A model generated the notes under the pieces. That model did not search any database and was not told the DNA's origin. It saw only the letters and a program-made list of their open reading frames with translations. The translations under genes were made by a program, and so were the position numbers. This document shows positions 17,923-25,803 of a DNA stretch of 64,000 nt, in pieces. Position 1 is the first letter of the stretch. Every line of letters begins with the position of its first letter. This DNA comes from Niastella caeni (lineage in GTDB: Bacteria > Bacteroidota > Bacteroidia > Chitinophagales > Chitinophagaceae): assembly GCF_004834005.1 (NCBI RefSeq), contig NZ_STFF01000003.1:248001-312000 (forward strand), given 5' to 3'.

Positions 17923-18831
17923 TCATTTAATTCTTTCATGCTTGCCCGCACCACTTACCCTATAAAACTTGCTATTCTTAATCAATAAGGCTTCGGAATT
18001 ACCAGCGGCGTGATCAGTATTGACATTAATAACTTTTCCATTAAAAAAAGTACTCACTCTGCTAACAATTGTATGGCCAGTTATTATTGTATGAATACCA
18101 AAATGAGCTAATGTCGCATCAACCTGAGCTTCATTTGCATTTCCATGATAATAACCACGGTACCAAAAAGGAGATTGGTTACTGTTAAAGATGAGATATA
18201 ATAGTGGGTCATCAAATATTTGTGTAGCAAAAGTATAAAAGGGACGCGCCTTAGTATTGATTTCCGATACCGAATAAGGAAAAAAGTTCATCTCCGGCGA
18301 TATACCTCCGTGTACTACCAGAATATCTCCAATTTTTTCAATGATATTTTTGGTAAGGAGCCACTGCCATAAAGTGATATTCCCATCGTATAAAGCTGTG
18401 AAAGTTTTTTTATCATCAACCGGATTTGCATATTTGGGATGAATGTATCGCCAATCACCATTCAGGTTCATGATTTCATGGTTACCAAGAATAAAATGCA
18501 CATAACCTCCTGCCAACTTCGCCTTTTCTTCCAAAGAATAGATTAACCACAAACATTCAATTACCTGGTTTCCACGGTCAAAACAATCACCTGCAATCAC
18601 CAGATGACCTTTCTCAAAAATCCAATTGTGTCTGGAATCAATTACCCCGCATTTAATAAGCAGACGTCGAAACGGGAGAAAATTACCTTCAATGTCTGAT
18701 AATAATAACATTTTAGCCGGCGCATCATACTGCCCAGGTTCATTTTTTAAGTTTGATCTTACACAAAAGGAAAAATTTTCATGCTCTCGGGAACAAGGCA
18801 TTTCTATTCTATACTTCTCTTTATTTATCAC
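17923..18831 (-). CDS. PPP-type metallophosphatase, intact copy
   Basis: A 302-residue calcineurin-like phosphatase resembling Shewanella-like protein phosphatases. The metal and phosphate ligands are present: Asp46 in LSDIEGN, Asp82 and Asp85 in GDCFDRG, Asn117-His118-Glu119 in GNHE, His174 in VVHGG and His253 in TGHT. The first motif has Glu where many family members have His (DIEG for DxHG), also seen in the other two copies here. No signal peptide is visible, so it is likely cytoplasmic. It ends 2 bp from the convergent kinase/LanC gene and follows the degenerate paralogue. It may dephosphorylate kinase products; that is inference. Confidence 0.87.
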   Translation of the reverse strand: MINKEKYRIEMPCSREHENFSFCVRSNLKNEPGQYDAPAKMLLLSDIEGNFLPFRRLLIKCGVIDSRHNWIFEKGHLVIAGDCFDRGNQVIECLWLIYSLEEKAKLAGGYVHFILGNHEIMNLNGDWRYIHPKYANPVDDKKTFTALYDGNITLWQWLLTKNIIEKIGDILVVHGGISPEMNFFPYSVSEINTKARPFYTFATQIFDDPLLYLIFNSNQSPFWYRGYYHGNANEAQVDATLAHFGIHTIITGHTIVSRVSTFFNGKVINVNTDHAAGNSEALLIKNSKFYRVSGAGKHERIK

Positions 18832-18911
18832 AGGCTACAACTTTTATCATTTAAGTCCGATCCTGATAAAGTCTCTGGTAAGCAGAGGATTAAAAATCCT
18901 CAAACTTTAAA

Positions 18912-19817
18912 CTATTTAATTCTTTCCCTTTTTTTGTCAATAGCCACTCTATAAAACCTGTCCTTGCTGATCAATAGGCCTTCTGAAATACCAGATGTGT
19001 GATTCATGTTTACATTAAAGACTTTACCATTATAGAAAGTGTTTATACGGTTGATAAGCGGATGGCCTGTTATAATTGTTTGTACATCGAAGTGTTGTAA
19101 AGTGGCATCTACCAGCTCTTCAGACGCTGTGCCAAGACAATATCCCCGATATCCGAATGGCGATGTATCATTTCCGAAAAGCAAGGATAATACAGGGTCC
19201 GAAAAGTTGTTACGGGCCTGAGTATAGTGAGGCCGTGTGAGATCATTTATCTGTTTAACAGATAAGTTAAGGTGTAAAACTTCCTTTGCCATACCTCCAT
19301 AAACAAACAACATATCGCCTATTCTCTCAATAATATTCTTCGTGCATAACCATTTCCATAATTGGTTATTACCATCATACAAGGCGGTACTGGAGCCGTT
19401 CTTGCGTACAGCATAATGAGGATGAAGATGACGCCAGTTGCCGTTAATACCCATAATTTCGTTGTTACCCAAAATAAAGTGAACATGCCCACCTTCCCTT
19501 TTTGCCTTTTCTTCCAATGAGTAGACAAGCCAAAGGCATTCTGTAATTTCATCTCCGGAATTAAAGCAATTTCCTATCAGAACTAGATGATTGTCTTCGA
19601 AAGTCCAGTGAAGGTATTTGTCAACCACTTTTGCCCTCATTAATAGCTTGCAAAGCTGACGCAGATTTCCCTCTATACCAGATAGAACAAAAAGTTTATT
19701 AGGACGCCTATAGTCTGACTTTTCCACTACAACACGCTCCTTTAACTTCACAGAAAAATGCTTATTGGGTTTATTCGTACTGGGCATGACTAGTGCGAAC
19801 TTCGGGTTACCTCTCAT
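18912..19817 (-). CDS. Degenerate phosphatase paralogue (pseudophosphatase)
   Basis: A 301-residue full-length homologue of the adjacent phosphatase, with an open frame but lost active site. LSDIEGN has become LSGIEGN (Gly47), GDCFDRG has become GNCFNSG (Asn83, Asn86, Ser87), GNHE has become GNNE and VHGG has become VYGG. The last His (GHP, His252) remains. Fold-determining segments such as ECLWLVYSLEEKAK and DATLQHFDVQTIITGH are well kept, so the protein is probably folded but inactive. Its ATG overlaps the TGA of the preceding thioredoxin lipoprotein gene by 4 bp, implying coupled translation. A scaffold, inhibitor or phosphopeptide-binding role is possible. Confidence 0.85.
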   Translation of the reverse strand: MRGNPKFALVMPSTNKPNKHFSVKLKERVVVEKSDYRRPNKLFVLSGIEGNLRQLCKLLMRAKVVDKYLHWTFEDNHLVLIGNCFNSGDEITECLWLVYSLEEKAKREGGHVHFILGNNEIMGINGNWRHLHPHYAVRKNGSSTALYDGNNQLWKWLCTKNIIERIGDMLFVYGGMAKEVLHLNLSVKQINDLTRPHYTQARNNFSDPVLSLLFGNDTSPFGYRGYCLGTASEELVDATLQHFDVQTIITGHPLINRINTFYNGKVFNVNMNHTSGISEGLLISKDRFYRVAIDKKRERIK

Positions 19818-20374
19818 AGCTGTTTGTTTTTGTCATTCCGGTGACCAGAAAAAAATTCTCTCAAGTCCTCTTTTACAGTAGTTGGAATAGCAGCTACTTT
19901 TTTATAGGCTTTCTTTTCGGCGGTGTAGTATATGGTCGGTTTCTCTTCATACAACTTGAATTGATTCGCTTGGTTAAGAGAATCCAGGAACAACCTTCCC
20001 TGAATGACCGGAAGTTCTTTGTTCCTTTCCCTGAAAAATCCACCGATCGTTTTGCGCCCTCCATTGGCAGAAATAATGATAAAATGATGTGCTGGGAGGT
20101 TTGCTGCGTATTTTGCGATACTGTCAATCGTCTTGTTCCTGCAACTGGGGCAACTTGCCTGTACAGGTAGTATTAAAAATGCGAGGGAATCGTTCTGCAC
20201 TTCTTCAGTCAAAGCACCTTGCGTTAGATGTATCAGATTCCTGAAAATAGAATCCTGCGCCTGGGTTCCGGTAACAAATTCAATACTTACATCTTTACGG
20301 TTGTTGCAGGCAGACAATAAGGGAATAACAACACATGATACAACGATCATCCTATGGAATTGGATTGCCAGCAT
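19814..20374 (-). CDS. Thioredoxin-fold lipoprotein with CPSC motif
   Basis: About 186 residues. The N-terminus MLAIQFHRMIVVSCVVIP leads to the lipobox LLSAC, so it is probably lipid-anchored and periplasmic. A thioredoxin-like core carries QASCPSCRNK. The distant C-terminal segment KPTIYYTAEKKAYKKVAAIP resembles the thioredoxin proline strand. It may handle disulfides in the two-Cys peptides of this locus. An upstream start (20398 or 20446) would overlap the preceding DUF4221 gene more deeply, so the start at 20374 is preferred. The stop overlaps the next ATG by 4 bp. Confidence 0.75.
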   Translation of the reverse strand: MLAIQFHRMIVVSCVVIPLLSACNNRKDVSIEFVTGTQAQDSIFRNLIHLTQGALTEEVQNDSLAFLILPVQASCPSCRNKTIDSIAKYAANLPAHHFIIISANGGRKTIGGFFRERNKELPVIQGRLFLDSLNQANQFKLYEEKPTIYYTAEKKAYKKVAAIPTTVKEDLREFFSGHRNDKNKQL

Positions 20375-21575
20375 GTTTTGCAATTTTATTAAGTTCATTA
20401 TTTTTTTCAATGTAGGATAAACGAATAAAATGAATCGCGTATTCATCTTTTCGCATTACGCGGGCGTATATATTTCCGGTACTGGTAATAATTAGTGATT
20501 TTAATAAGATACTATTGTGGATTGGGGATTCTCCAATGATCCTAAATTGGTCGTCAAAAATTATGATACGCTGATCTTTTGTTTTTTTTGCTTCATATTC
20601 CTGCTCATTGATCTTACTCATGGCAACCCGTAAGTAACGCTTTTTAGTAGGATCAAAATAAATTGCCCCGTACGAATCTCTGAGCATAAAGTTTTTGGAG
20701 CCATCTTCACTCACTTCCTGCTTACTCAGTGGAGGTATTCCCCCAAGCTGGAACATACTTTTTCCTGAATAAGCCATGTGGAAATTTGCCAAATCTGTTT
20801 CATAGATTGCTGAGTCAGCAGGGAAACTGAAGACGAAATGATCCCGGTCGTTATAACAATAGCTATGATCAAGGAAACGAGATCCATAATATTGCTCCCG
20901 GAGAATTGCAGGCAAAGGATAATGTAGTTTCGCCGTCTTGTTTTGAAAGTCAAATTCGTACAACACTTTCCATTCTTTGAGTGCAGACAATGATTCATCG
21001 TTCACGTAGGGACGGACAGCAGCAAACAAGGAACCATCCCTTAAAATTGGAGGAGTATCATTATTAAAAATCGCCCAGGAAAACCCGGGATTTTCGAGAA
21101 AGGGTATCTTGTTTTTGATTGCGCCAGCACTGTCGATCAGGTAAACGGCTTTGTTGTTATTGACGAAAATACTGTCAAAACTGTTTATGAAAACTGTCGG
21201 CTTGTATATTTTACGGTCTTTTAAGGCCGACTTTATAGAAATGGTTTTTACCTTCTGCTGATTTGCAAGATCGTAAATACTAACCGCCATGGAGCGTTCA
21301 TCGAAAAAGCACATAAACTCCCTATCATTTTCAGTAAAAAGATTGAACGATTTCAATGAGTTGTAAGCGTTGTCATCTAATGGGAAATGCAGGGTATCTT
21401 CAGCAACTTTCAATTGTACGAGGTCGGATTGTGGGGGAATGTATTTGTGAACCGGCGAAGGATAATCAGGCTCGCTGTGCCAGCCAGAACAGGATGAGAT
21501 CGCGACGAAAAACAAACACAGAAAAATGGATAACAGAACATGGTAGCCATTTGCTTTATGACATATTCTCTGCAT
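20352..21575 (-). CDS. DUF4221-type lipoprotein (beta-propeller-like)
   Basis: About 407 residues with a lipoprotein signal (FFVAISSC). The body has repeated blade-like strands such as MAVSIYDLANQQKVKTISI and AVYLIDSAGAIKNKIPF, resembling the DUF4221 family of Bacteroidota surface lipoproteins; the function of that family is not known to me. I chose the ATG at 21575 over one at 21644 because it gives a proper lipoprotein signal and places the shared 17-bp inverted repeat 71 nt upstream, as for two peptide genes. The coding end overlaps the next gene by about 23 bp. Confidence 0.75.
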   Translation of the reverse strand: MQRICHKANGYHVLLSIFLCLFFVAISSCSGWHSEPDYPSPVHKYIPPQSDLVQLKVAEDTLHFPLDDNAYNSLKSFNLFTENDREFMCFFDERSMAVSIYDLANQQKVKTISIKSALKDRKIYKPTVFINSFDSIFVNNNKAVYLIDSAGAIKNKIPFLENPGFSWAIFNNDTPPILRDGSLFAAVRPYVNDESLSALKEWKVLYEFDFQNKTAKLHYPLPAILREQYYGSRFLDHSYCYNDRDHFVFSFPADSAIYETDLANFHMAYSGKSMFQLGGIPPLSKQEVSEDGSKNFMLRDSYGAIYFDPTKKRYLRVAMSKINEQEYEAKKTKDQRIIIFDDQFRIIGESPIHNSILLKSLIITSTGNIYARVMRKDEYAIHFIRLSYIEKNNELNKIAKHAGNPIP

Positions 21576-21646
21576 GTACAATATTTCAGTTGAAGACGGA
21601 AAAATGTTAAAACAACTTGTCATTGGAATAAAATTAAATTGCAATC

Positions 21647-21663
21647 GTGCAATCTATTTGCAC
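21647..21663 (-). promoter_or_regulatory. Shared inverted repeat GTGCAA-N5-TTGCAC, copy 1
   Basis: A perfect 6-bp-arm inverted repeat, 71 nt before the preferred start of the DUF4221 gene. It is followed on the minus strand by nTGCAATTTAATTTTATT, shared with copy 2. Probably a promoter-proximal operator. Confidence 0.7.
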
Positions 21664-21762
21664 AACGTTAAGCTCCAACCAGTTTGGATAAAAACAACCT
21701 TTCTATTTGTGTTAATGGAAGGTTATTTAAGAATTACAAATCAGAAACTCTCAACTCCAGAT

Positions 21763-22050
21763 TTAAGCACCTAATGTTGTTACACCATCTGACGATAACC
21801 ATTGAGAAGTTGAACCAGAATTGGCTTCTAATGTTTTACTGTCATCCTGACATACAGTATCACCAGGTAATAAGTCAACAGTAGGGTTACATGAATAAGT
21901 TGAAATGTCATCATAGGATTGATTTGAAATGGAGAATATATCCTCTTGTCTATCTTCCTTTGAAGCTGGAAAAATAGCAGCCGTAACTGCTGAGGCAACC
22001 ATCAAAACCAATCCAAGGATGGACAGTTTTTTAATAGTTTTTTTTTGCAT
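21763..22050 (-). CDS. Small exported Cys/Ser/Thr-rich peptide, copy 1
   Basis: A 95-residue peptide of a three-member local family. The first 28 residues (MQKKTIKKLSILGLVLMV then ASAVTAAIFP) are nearly identical in all copies and look like a Sec signal peptide with an AxA-like cleavage site. The C-terminal part carries two Cys (SCNPT and DTVCQDD, 12 residues between them) and conserved SGST and SDGVTT blocks. It could be a precursor of a modified peptide or a disulfide-bonded secreted peptide. It lies 62 bp after copy 2 without its own motif, so the two are probably co-transcribed. Confidence 0.7.
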   Translation of the reverse strand: MQKKTIKKLSILGLVLMVASAVTAAIFPASKEDRQEDIFSISNQSYDDISTYSCNPTVDLLPGDTVCQDDSKTLEANSGSTSQWLSSDGVTTLGA

Positions 22051-22112
22051 ATAATAAAAATTTATGTGGTTCTAATATTAAAACAAACTTTGATTCATAC
22101 TCAACTCCAATA

Positions 22113-22391
22113 TTAAGCAGCTGTGGTTGGGCCATCACTGCCATCAACATCTTCATCTGTTGAACCCGAACGATCGCCATCAGTATCGCTGTCATCTTCA
22201 CACGGATCGCTTTCTGCAGAAATAGTAGCCATACATGATGCAGAAGACTCATTTCCGTCTTTTGTCTCAATGGATAGTGAAAATTGCTGTTTTTCTGATT
22301 TTACAGCAGGTAGAATGGCAGCGGATAATGCGGAAGCAGCCATCAAAATCAAACTAAGGAGAGACAATTTCTTAATTGTCACTTTTTGCAT
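22113..22391 (-). CDS. Small exported acidic Cys/Ser/Thr-rich peptide, copy 2
   Basis: A 92-residue paralogue: leader MQKVTIKKLSLLSLILMA plus ASALSAAILP, then FSLSIETKDG, then two Cys 10 residues apart (SCMATISAESDPC), then a strongly acidic run with DDSDTDGDRSGSTDEDVDGS and a final DGPTTAA. The gene is preceded by the shared inverted repeat at 22465-22481, 73 nt from its ATG. Net negative charge and many Ser/Thr fit a substrate for the neighbouring kinase/LanC-like protein, but the signal-peptide-like leader would send it across the membrane first or unmodified. No similarity to a named peptide family is claimed. Confidence 0.72.
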   Translation of the reverse strand: MQKVTIKKLSLLSLILMAASALSAAILPAVKSEKQQFSLSIETKDGNESSASCMATISAESDPCEDDSDTDGDRSGSTDEDVDGSDGPTTAA

Positions 22392-22464
22392 AAAATAAAG
22401 GTCTCAATGGTTTTTATGGCGAATCTTGCTTTGACAGTTATGTGAATAAAATTAAATTGCAGTA

Positions 22465-22481
22465 GTGCAATTTATTTGCAC
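22465..22481 (-). promoter_or_regulatory. Shared inverted repeat GTGCAA-N5-TTGCAC, copy 2
   Basis: A perfect inverted repeat with the same arms and spacer length as the copy at 21647, 73 nt before the ATG of peptide copy 2. The flanking TGCAATTTAATTTTATT is also shared. Confidence 0.7.
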
Positions 22482-22539
22482 ACGAATGATAGGCTTGGCC
22501 AGTCCAAATCCGCTCATTAATACGTAAGCCTGAGGAAAA

Positions 22540-22669
22540 AGCAAAGAGAGAATAAATATTCTCAGAACAGATTTTGCAGCAAGAAGAATGTCTACAGTTA
22601 CTGCAGCAGAAACAAGCATTAAAAAGAATCCAAGGATGGACAGCTTTTTAAAATGATACTTTTTGCAAT
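22540..22669 (-). pseudogene. Decayed fourth copy of the exported peptide gene
   Basis: Reading the minus strand from 22669, the DNA closely follows the leader coding sequence of peptide copy 3, matching through CAAAAAGTA, the block AAGCTGTCCATCCTTGGAT (one base changed), TTTTAATG and GCAGTAACTG. The start codon has an inserted T (ATTG for ATG), and a further T after GTATCATTT creates a TAA at the seventh codon and shifts the frame. Similarity fades after the leader region. It lies between the terminator of copy 3 and the inverted repeat of copy 2. It shows gene birth and decay within this peptide family. Confidence 0.7.
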
Positions 22670-22697
22670 AAAAAATTGAATGAATTTATAAAACATC

Positions 22698-22733
22698 AAA
22701 CAACTTTCCATTTATACCAATGGAAAGTTGTTT
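22698..22733 (-). terminator. Strong hairpin after peptide copy 3
   Basis: AAACAACTTTCCATT and AATGGAAAGTTGTTT form a perfect 15-bp stem with a TATACC loop, 32 bp after the stop of peptide copy 3. The stem ends in T-rich sequence on the minus strand. It makes copy 3 a separate transcription unit. Confidence 0.75.
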
Positions 22734-22765
22734 AATATTACAATCTAAAACGATCAACTCCAGCC

Positions 22766-23041
22766 TTAAACTGTGGTTGCACCATCAGAACCTTGAGCAT
22801 CTTCGTCTGTTGAACCCGACGCCAAGCCAGCTGTAGCGCTATCATCCTGGCATGGATCCAGTTCTGCAGCATCAGTGGGCATGCAAGATTCTGTAGATGC
22901 AGCACCATCGGCAGTTTGGGCAGAAAGCGAAAATGCTGTCTGCGCAGGTTTTGAATTAGGAAGAATGGCGGCAGTTACTGCAGAGGCAGCCATTAAAACC
23001 AATCCAAGAATGGACAGCTTCTTAAATGTTACTTTTTGCAT
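22766..23041 (-). CDS. Small exported Cys/Ser/Thr-rich peptide, copy 3
   Basis: A 91-residue paralogue: leader MQKVTFKKLSILGLVLMA plus ASAVTAAILP, FSLSAQTADG, two Cys 10 residues apart (SCMPTDAAELDPC), DDSATAG, SGSTDEDAQ and a final SDGATTV. Relative to copies 1 and 2 the conserved positions are the leader, the two Cys, the DDS, SGST and SDGxTT blocks. It has its own motif (23115, 73 nt upstream) and terminator (22698). It is the first peptide gene after the thioredoxin/phosphatase fusion, so that exported enzyme may act on it. Confidence 0.72.
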   Translation of the reverse strand: MQKVTFKKLSILGLVLMAASAVTAAILPNSKPAQTAFSLSAQTADGAASTESCMPTDAAELDPCQDDSATAGLASGSTDEDAQGSDGATTV

Positions 23042-23114
23042 AAAATAAATGTTTTAATATGGTTAATGAATGTCTCGGCCAAGACAATTACCATACTAAA
23101 ATTAGAAACTCGCA

Positions 23115-23131
23115 GTGCAGATTATTTGCAT
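23115..23131 (-). promoter_or_regulatory. Shared inverted repeat, copy 3 (one mismatch per arm)
   Basis: ATGCAA-N5-CTGCAC on the minus strand, a variant of the GTGCAA-N5-TTGCAC element, 73 nt before the ATG of peptide copy 3. A TAATTTTA stretch follows as in the other copies. Confidence 0.6.
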
Positions 23132-23179
23132 CGCAATTTTAAATTATGCTGCCCAATTATTCGACTGCAGTATAGAGTC

Positions 23180-25783
23180 TTATTTTGTTGGAAGGCGTAC
23201 TGAAATATTTTCCGACTGGCTTGAATCGCTAAATAAGAAATTTTGTTGTCCTTTGTCATTTACCCGGTAGAAATTTTTGCCAACAATTAATAATCCCTCC
23301 GATATACCATTTGCATGAGGAGTATCAGTATTAATCACTCTGTTATTATATTGTACGGACAAGGTATTGTTTGGTTCAACAATGGTGTGACCGGTAATAA
23401 TTTTTGATACCTGATAATTTTCCAGCACCTGATCGATTATTGCCGATGGTGTCTTATATAGCGTATCATACCCTCCCTTATCTCCTCCCATGGTAATTTT
23501 TCGTTCGCTTTCCAAATAATACAATCGATACCAAAATGGTGACAAGCTATTCTCCGTATTATATAGCAAGGCTAAACTTTTATCTGTAGATTTCCTCGCT
23601 ACGCTGTCTTTATCATAATATGGTCTCGCCAGGTCGTTCATCTGTTTAACTGATAATTTCAGCTCATTCACTTCGGGACTAATACCTGCATGAACAAATA
23701 ACAAGTCGCCGATTTTTTCAATAATGTTTTTTGTTCTTAACCACCTGCCCAATTCTGTGTCTGAACTAAATAATTCCGAATAGGTTTTTCCCAGTTTCGC
23801 CGCGTTATCCTTATACTTTGGCTTAACATAACTGTCCCGGCCACTAAGGTTCATGATCTCGTGGTTACCTAAAATAAAATGCACATACCCCCCTGCTGCT
23901 TTTGCTTGTTCCTCTAAAGAATAGATAAGCCACAAACATTCGGTAACCTGATCTCCACGGTCGAACATATCACCGTTGAAAACAAGATGCCCATTCCCGA
24001 AAGTCCAGTTATAGTTTTCATCTATGATTTTATTGGATTGAAGCAAATTTCTTAGCGCCATAAAATTTCCTTCTATATCGGAAAGCACAAACAGTTTTTC
24101 AGGACGTGAAAATTCTGATTCTTCTATTTTTAACTCATCTTTCAATTGTACATTGAAAATTTTTTTACCATCTGTTTGAACAGGAAACTGCGGCATTACA
24201 TCTTTAAAAGACTTTACAACAACCTCCGAACTATTGAATGAATAAGATGTAGTCGCATCTTTTCCATAGAACACATAAGGACCGTCGTTCATCTCTGCCC
24301 GCTGGCGGCGAATCAACTCAATGAGATATTTACCATCATCCCGGCGGGGATTTGGTAAAGGATTTTCAACTATTCTAAACTGATCGTCTAACAAAAAAAG
24401 TGTAGGATAAGAATTTATTCCAAAATCATACAACATAATATCGTCCATCCCTTTACCATTGGTATACAAATTAATTCCCTGGCCGGTAGTATATTTTTTC
24501 TCTTTAATACTCTTTAACCATTTTGCTTTTTCCTTATCTGCGGAAATGCTCAGGAACACAATATTGGTATCTGCAAACTCGTTTTCTATTTTTTTAAGAA
24601 CGGGAGTCAATTCTACACAACCGAGGCACCCGGTGAACCAGAAATCAATTAGTACGATTTTGCCTTTTAACTGTTCGCTTGAAAATACTTTACCTTCTGT
24701 GTCGGTTAATATAAACTCAGATGGCCGTTTGCCTGTTCTAACTTTCCGGCCCTTCGTCTCATATTCCTTCACATAGGCTTTGTATTTTGGATACCCGGGC
24801 TCAGCATAATATTTATCAAGCATTTCCTTTAATTCAGGACCGAATTTTACATCATGCATCATGTCTTCAACCAGGAACCTTGCCAGGAATTGCTGGCGTG
24901 ACAAAGGCTTATTTTTATATAAACTTAGTCCTTTTTCATAATACAACATTTTACGTTTTGTCTCAGAATTAAGCGGATCTTTATCGAATTGAAAATTATA
25001 TTTTCTCGCAATGCTCTTCTTAAAAATTGACCACTCACCCACGAAACCATCAGTAGTATAAGGAAACCATTTATTTATTTTATGCGCAATGGTGGAATCA
25101 TATATAACACTAAGATCATTTTTAGTGATAGTTTGAAGACTATCTTTTTTTGCAAATCTCTCGAGTTTAGTAAAAAGATCTTCAAACCGCGTTACAATCC
25201 TATCCAAATATCTTTCTTTAAGAAAGGTTAACATTCCCTTCGACACTCGGCCTTCATAAGAATTAATTAAGCCGGTGAATCGTTGCTCATATTCATCCAA
25301 CCAACTTATCCATTCAAAATATTGTGCAGCGGTTAATGGGTAAATCAATATCGGCTCTTTGGTAGGCGCTTTCATCTTTTCTTTAATAGAAAAAAGTTCG
25401 TGCTGTAAATTAAACAAATCAGCGCTTTTACCAGAGAACTGAACATTATGGTTATTAATCGATATAATAATGCTATCTCCAGGCTCCGCCACCCAAAATT
25501 GATTTGGACCTGTTAAAAAAGGCAATACAATATAAACGTATTGCGCTGTTTTATAGATCCATGTTGCTTTCCCGCCCGAGAGCTTCTGTTTATAGGAATT
25601 CCATTCAAGCCTTGTACCTATGGGAGTTATAGGTGCAAAATTAGCCTGTATCGAATCGTTTGATCCAGCGGAATTATTATTCATTGCTACAGTAATATTT
25701 CCTGGCTTAATCTGTGCTATAGCATGTACATGTACACATAATAATGTCATTGATATTACCAATGCTACACTCTTCATTTTCAT
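23180..25783 (-). CDS. Exported TlpA-type thioredoxin fused to PPP-type phosphatase
   Basis: About 867 residues from the ATG at 25783 (a GTG at 25801 is the alternative). A signal peptide leads to a long N-terminal region of the kind found in Bacteroidota TlpA-like proteins. A thioredoxin domain (about 345-495) has IDFWFTGCLGC (CxxC near 386-389) and the cis-Pro in SYPTLFLL. A phosphatase domain (about 555-840) keeps LSDIEGN, GDMFDRG, GNHEIM, VHAGIS and TGHT. Signal peptide and CxxC imply a periplasmic location for both activities. The gene follows susD by about 20 bp, so it belongs to the SusC/D transcript. Fusion of these two domains is unusual. Confidence 0.85.
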   Translation of the reverse strand: MKMKSVALVISMTLLCVHVHAIAQIKPGNITVAMNNNSAGSNDSIQANFAPITPIGTRLEWNSYKQKLSGGKATWIYKTAQYVYIVLPFLTGPNQFWVAEPGDSIIISINNHNVQFSGKSADLFNLQHELFSIKEKMKAPTKEPILIYPLTAAQYFEWISWLDEYEQRFTGLINSYEGRVSKGMLTFLKERYLDRIVTRFEDLFTKLERFAKKDSLQTITKNDLSVIYDSTIAHKINKWFPYTTDGFVGEWSIFKKSIARKYNFQFDKDPLNSETKRKMLYYEKGLSLYKNKPLSRQQFLARFLVEDMMHDVKFGPELKEMLDKYYAEPGYPKYKAYVKEYETKGRKVRTGKRPSEFILTDTEGKVFSSEQLKGKIVLIDFWFTGCLGCVELTPVLKKIENEFADTNIVFLSISADKEKAKWLKSIKEKKYTTGQGINLYTNGKGMDDIMLYDFGINSYPTLFLLDDQFRIVENPLPNPRRDDGKYLIELIRRQRAEMNDGPYVFYGKDATTSYSFNSSEVVVKSFKDVMPQFPVQTDGKKIFNVQLKDELKIEESEFSRPEKLFVLSDIEGNFMALRNLLQSNKIIDENYNWTFGNGHLVFNGDMFDRGDQVTECLWLIYSLEEQAKAAGGYVHFILGNHEIMNLSGRDSYVKPKYKDNAAKLGKTYSELFSSDTELGRWLRTKNIIEKIGDLLFVHAGISPEVNELKLSVKQMNDLARPYYDKDSVARKSTDKSLALLYNTENSLSPFWYRLYYLESERKITMGGDKGGYDTLYKTPSAIIDQVLENYQVSKIITGHTIVEPNNTLSVQYNNRVINTDTPHANGISEGLLIVGKNFYRVNDKGQQNFLFSDSSQSENISVRLPTK

Positions 25784-25803
25784 TTTACTTTTTGTTATCA
25801 CTA

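Larger units (their letters stand above)
22392..22765. other. Interval between peptide genes
   Basis: 374 bp holding the inverted repeat at 22465, the decayed fourth peptide copy and the terminator at 22698. No intact gene. Confidence 0.7.

Noticed and set aside
18885..18901. GAGGATT/AATCCTC hairpin between the two phosphatase genes
   Set aside because: Short stem and no T-run on the minus strand, so not called a terminator.
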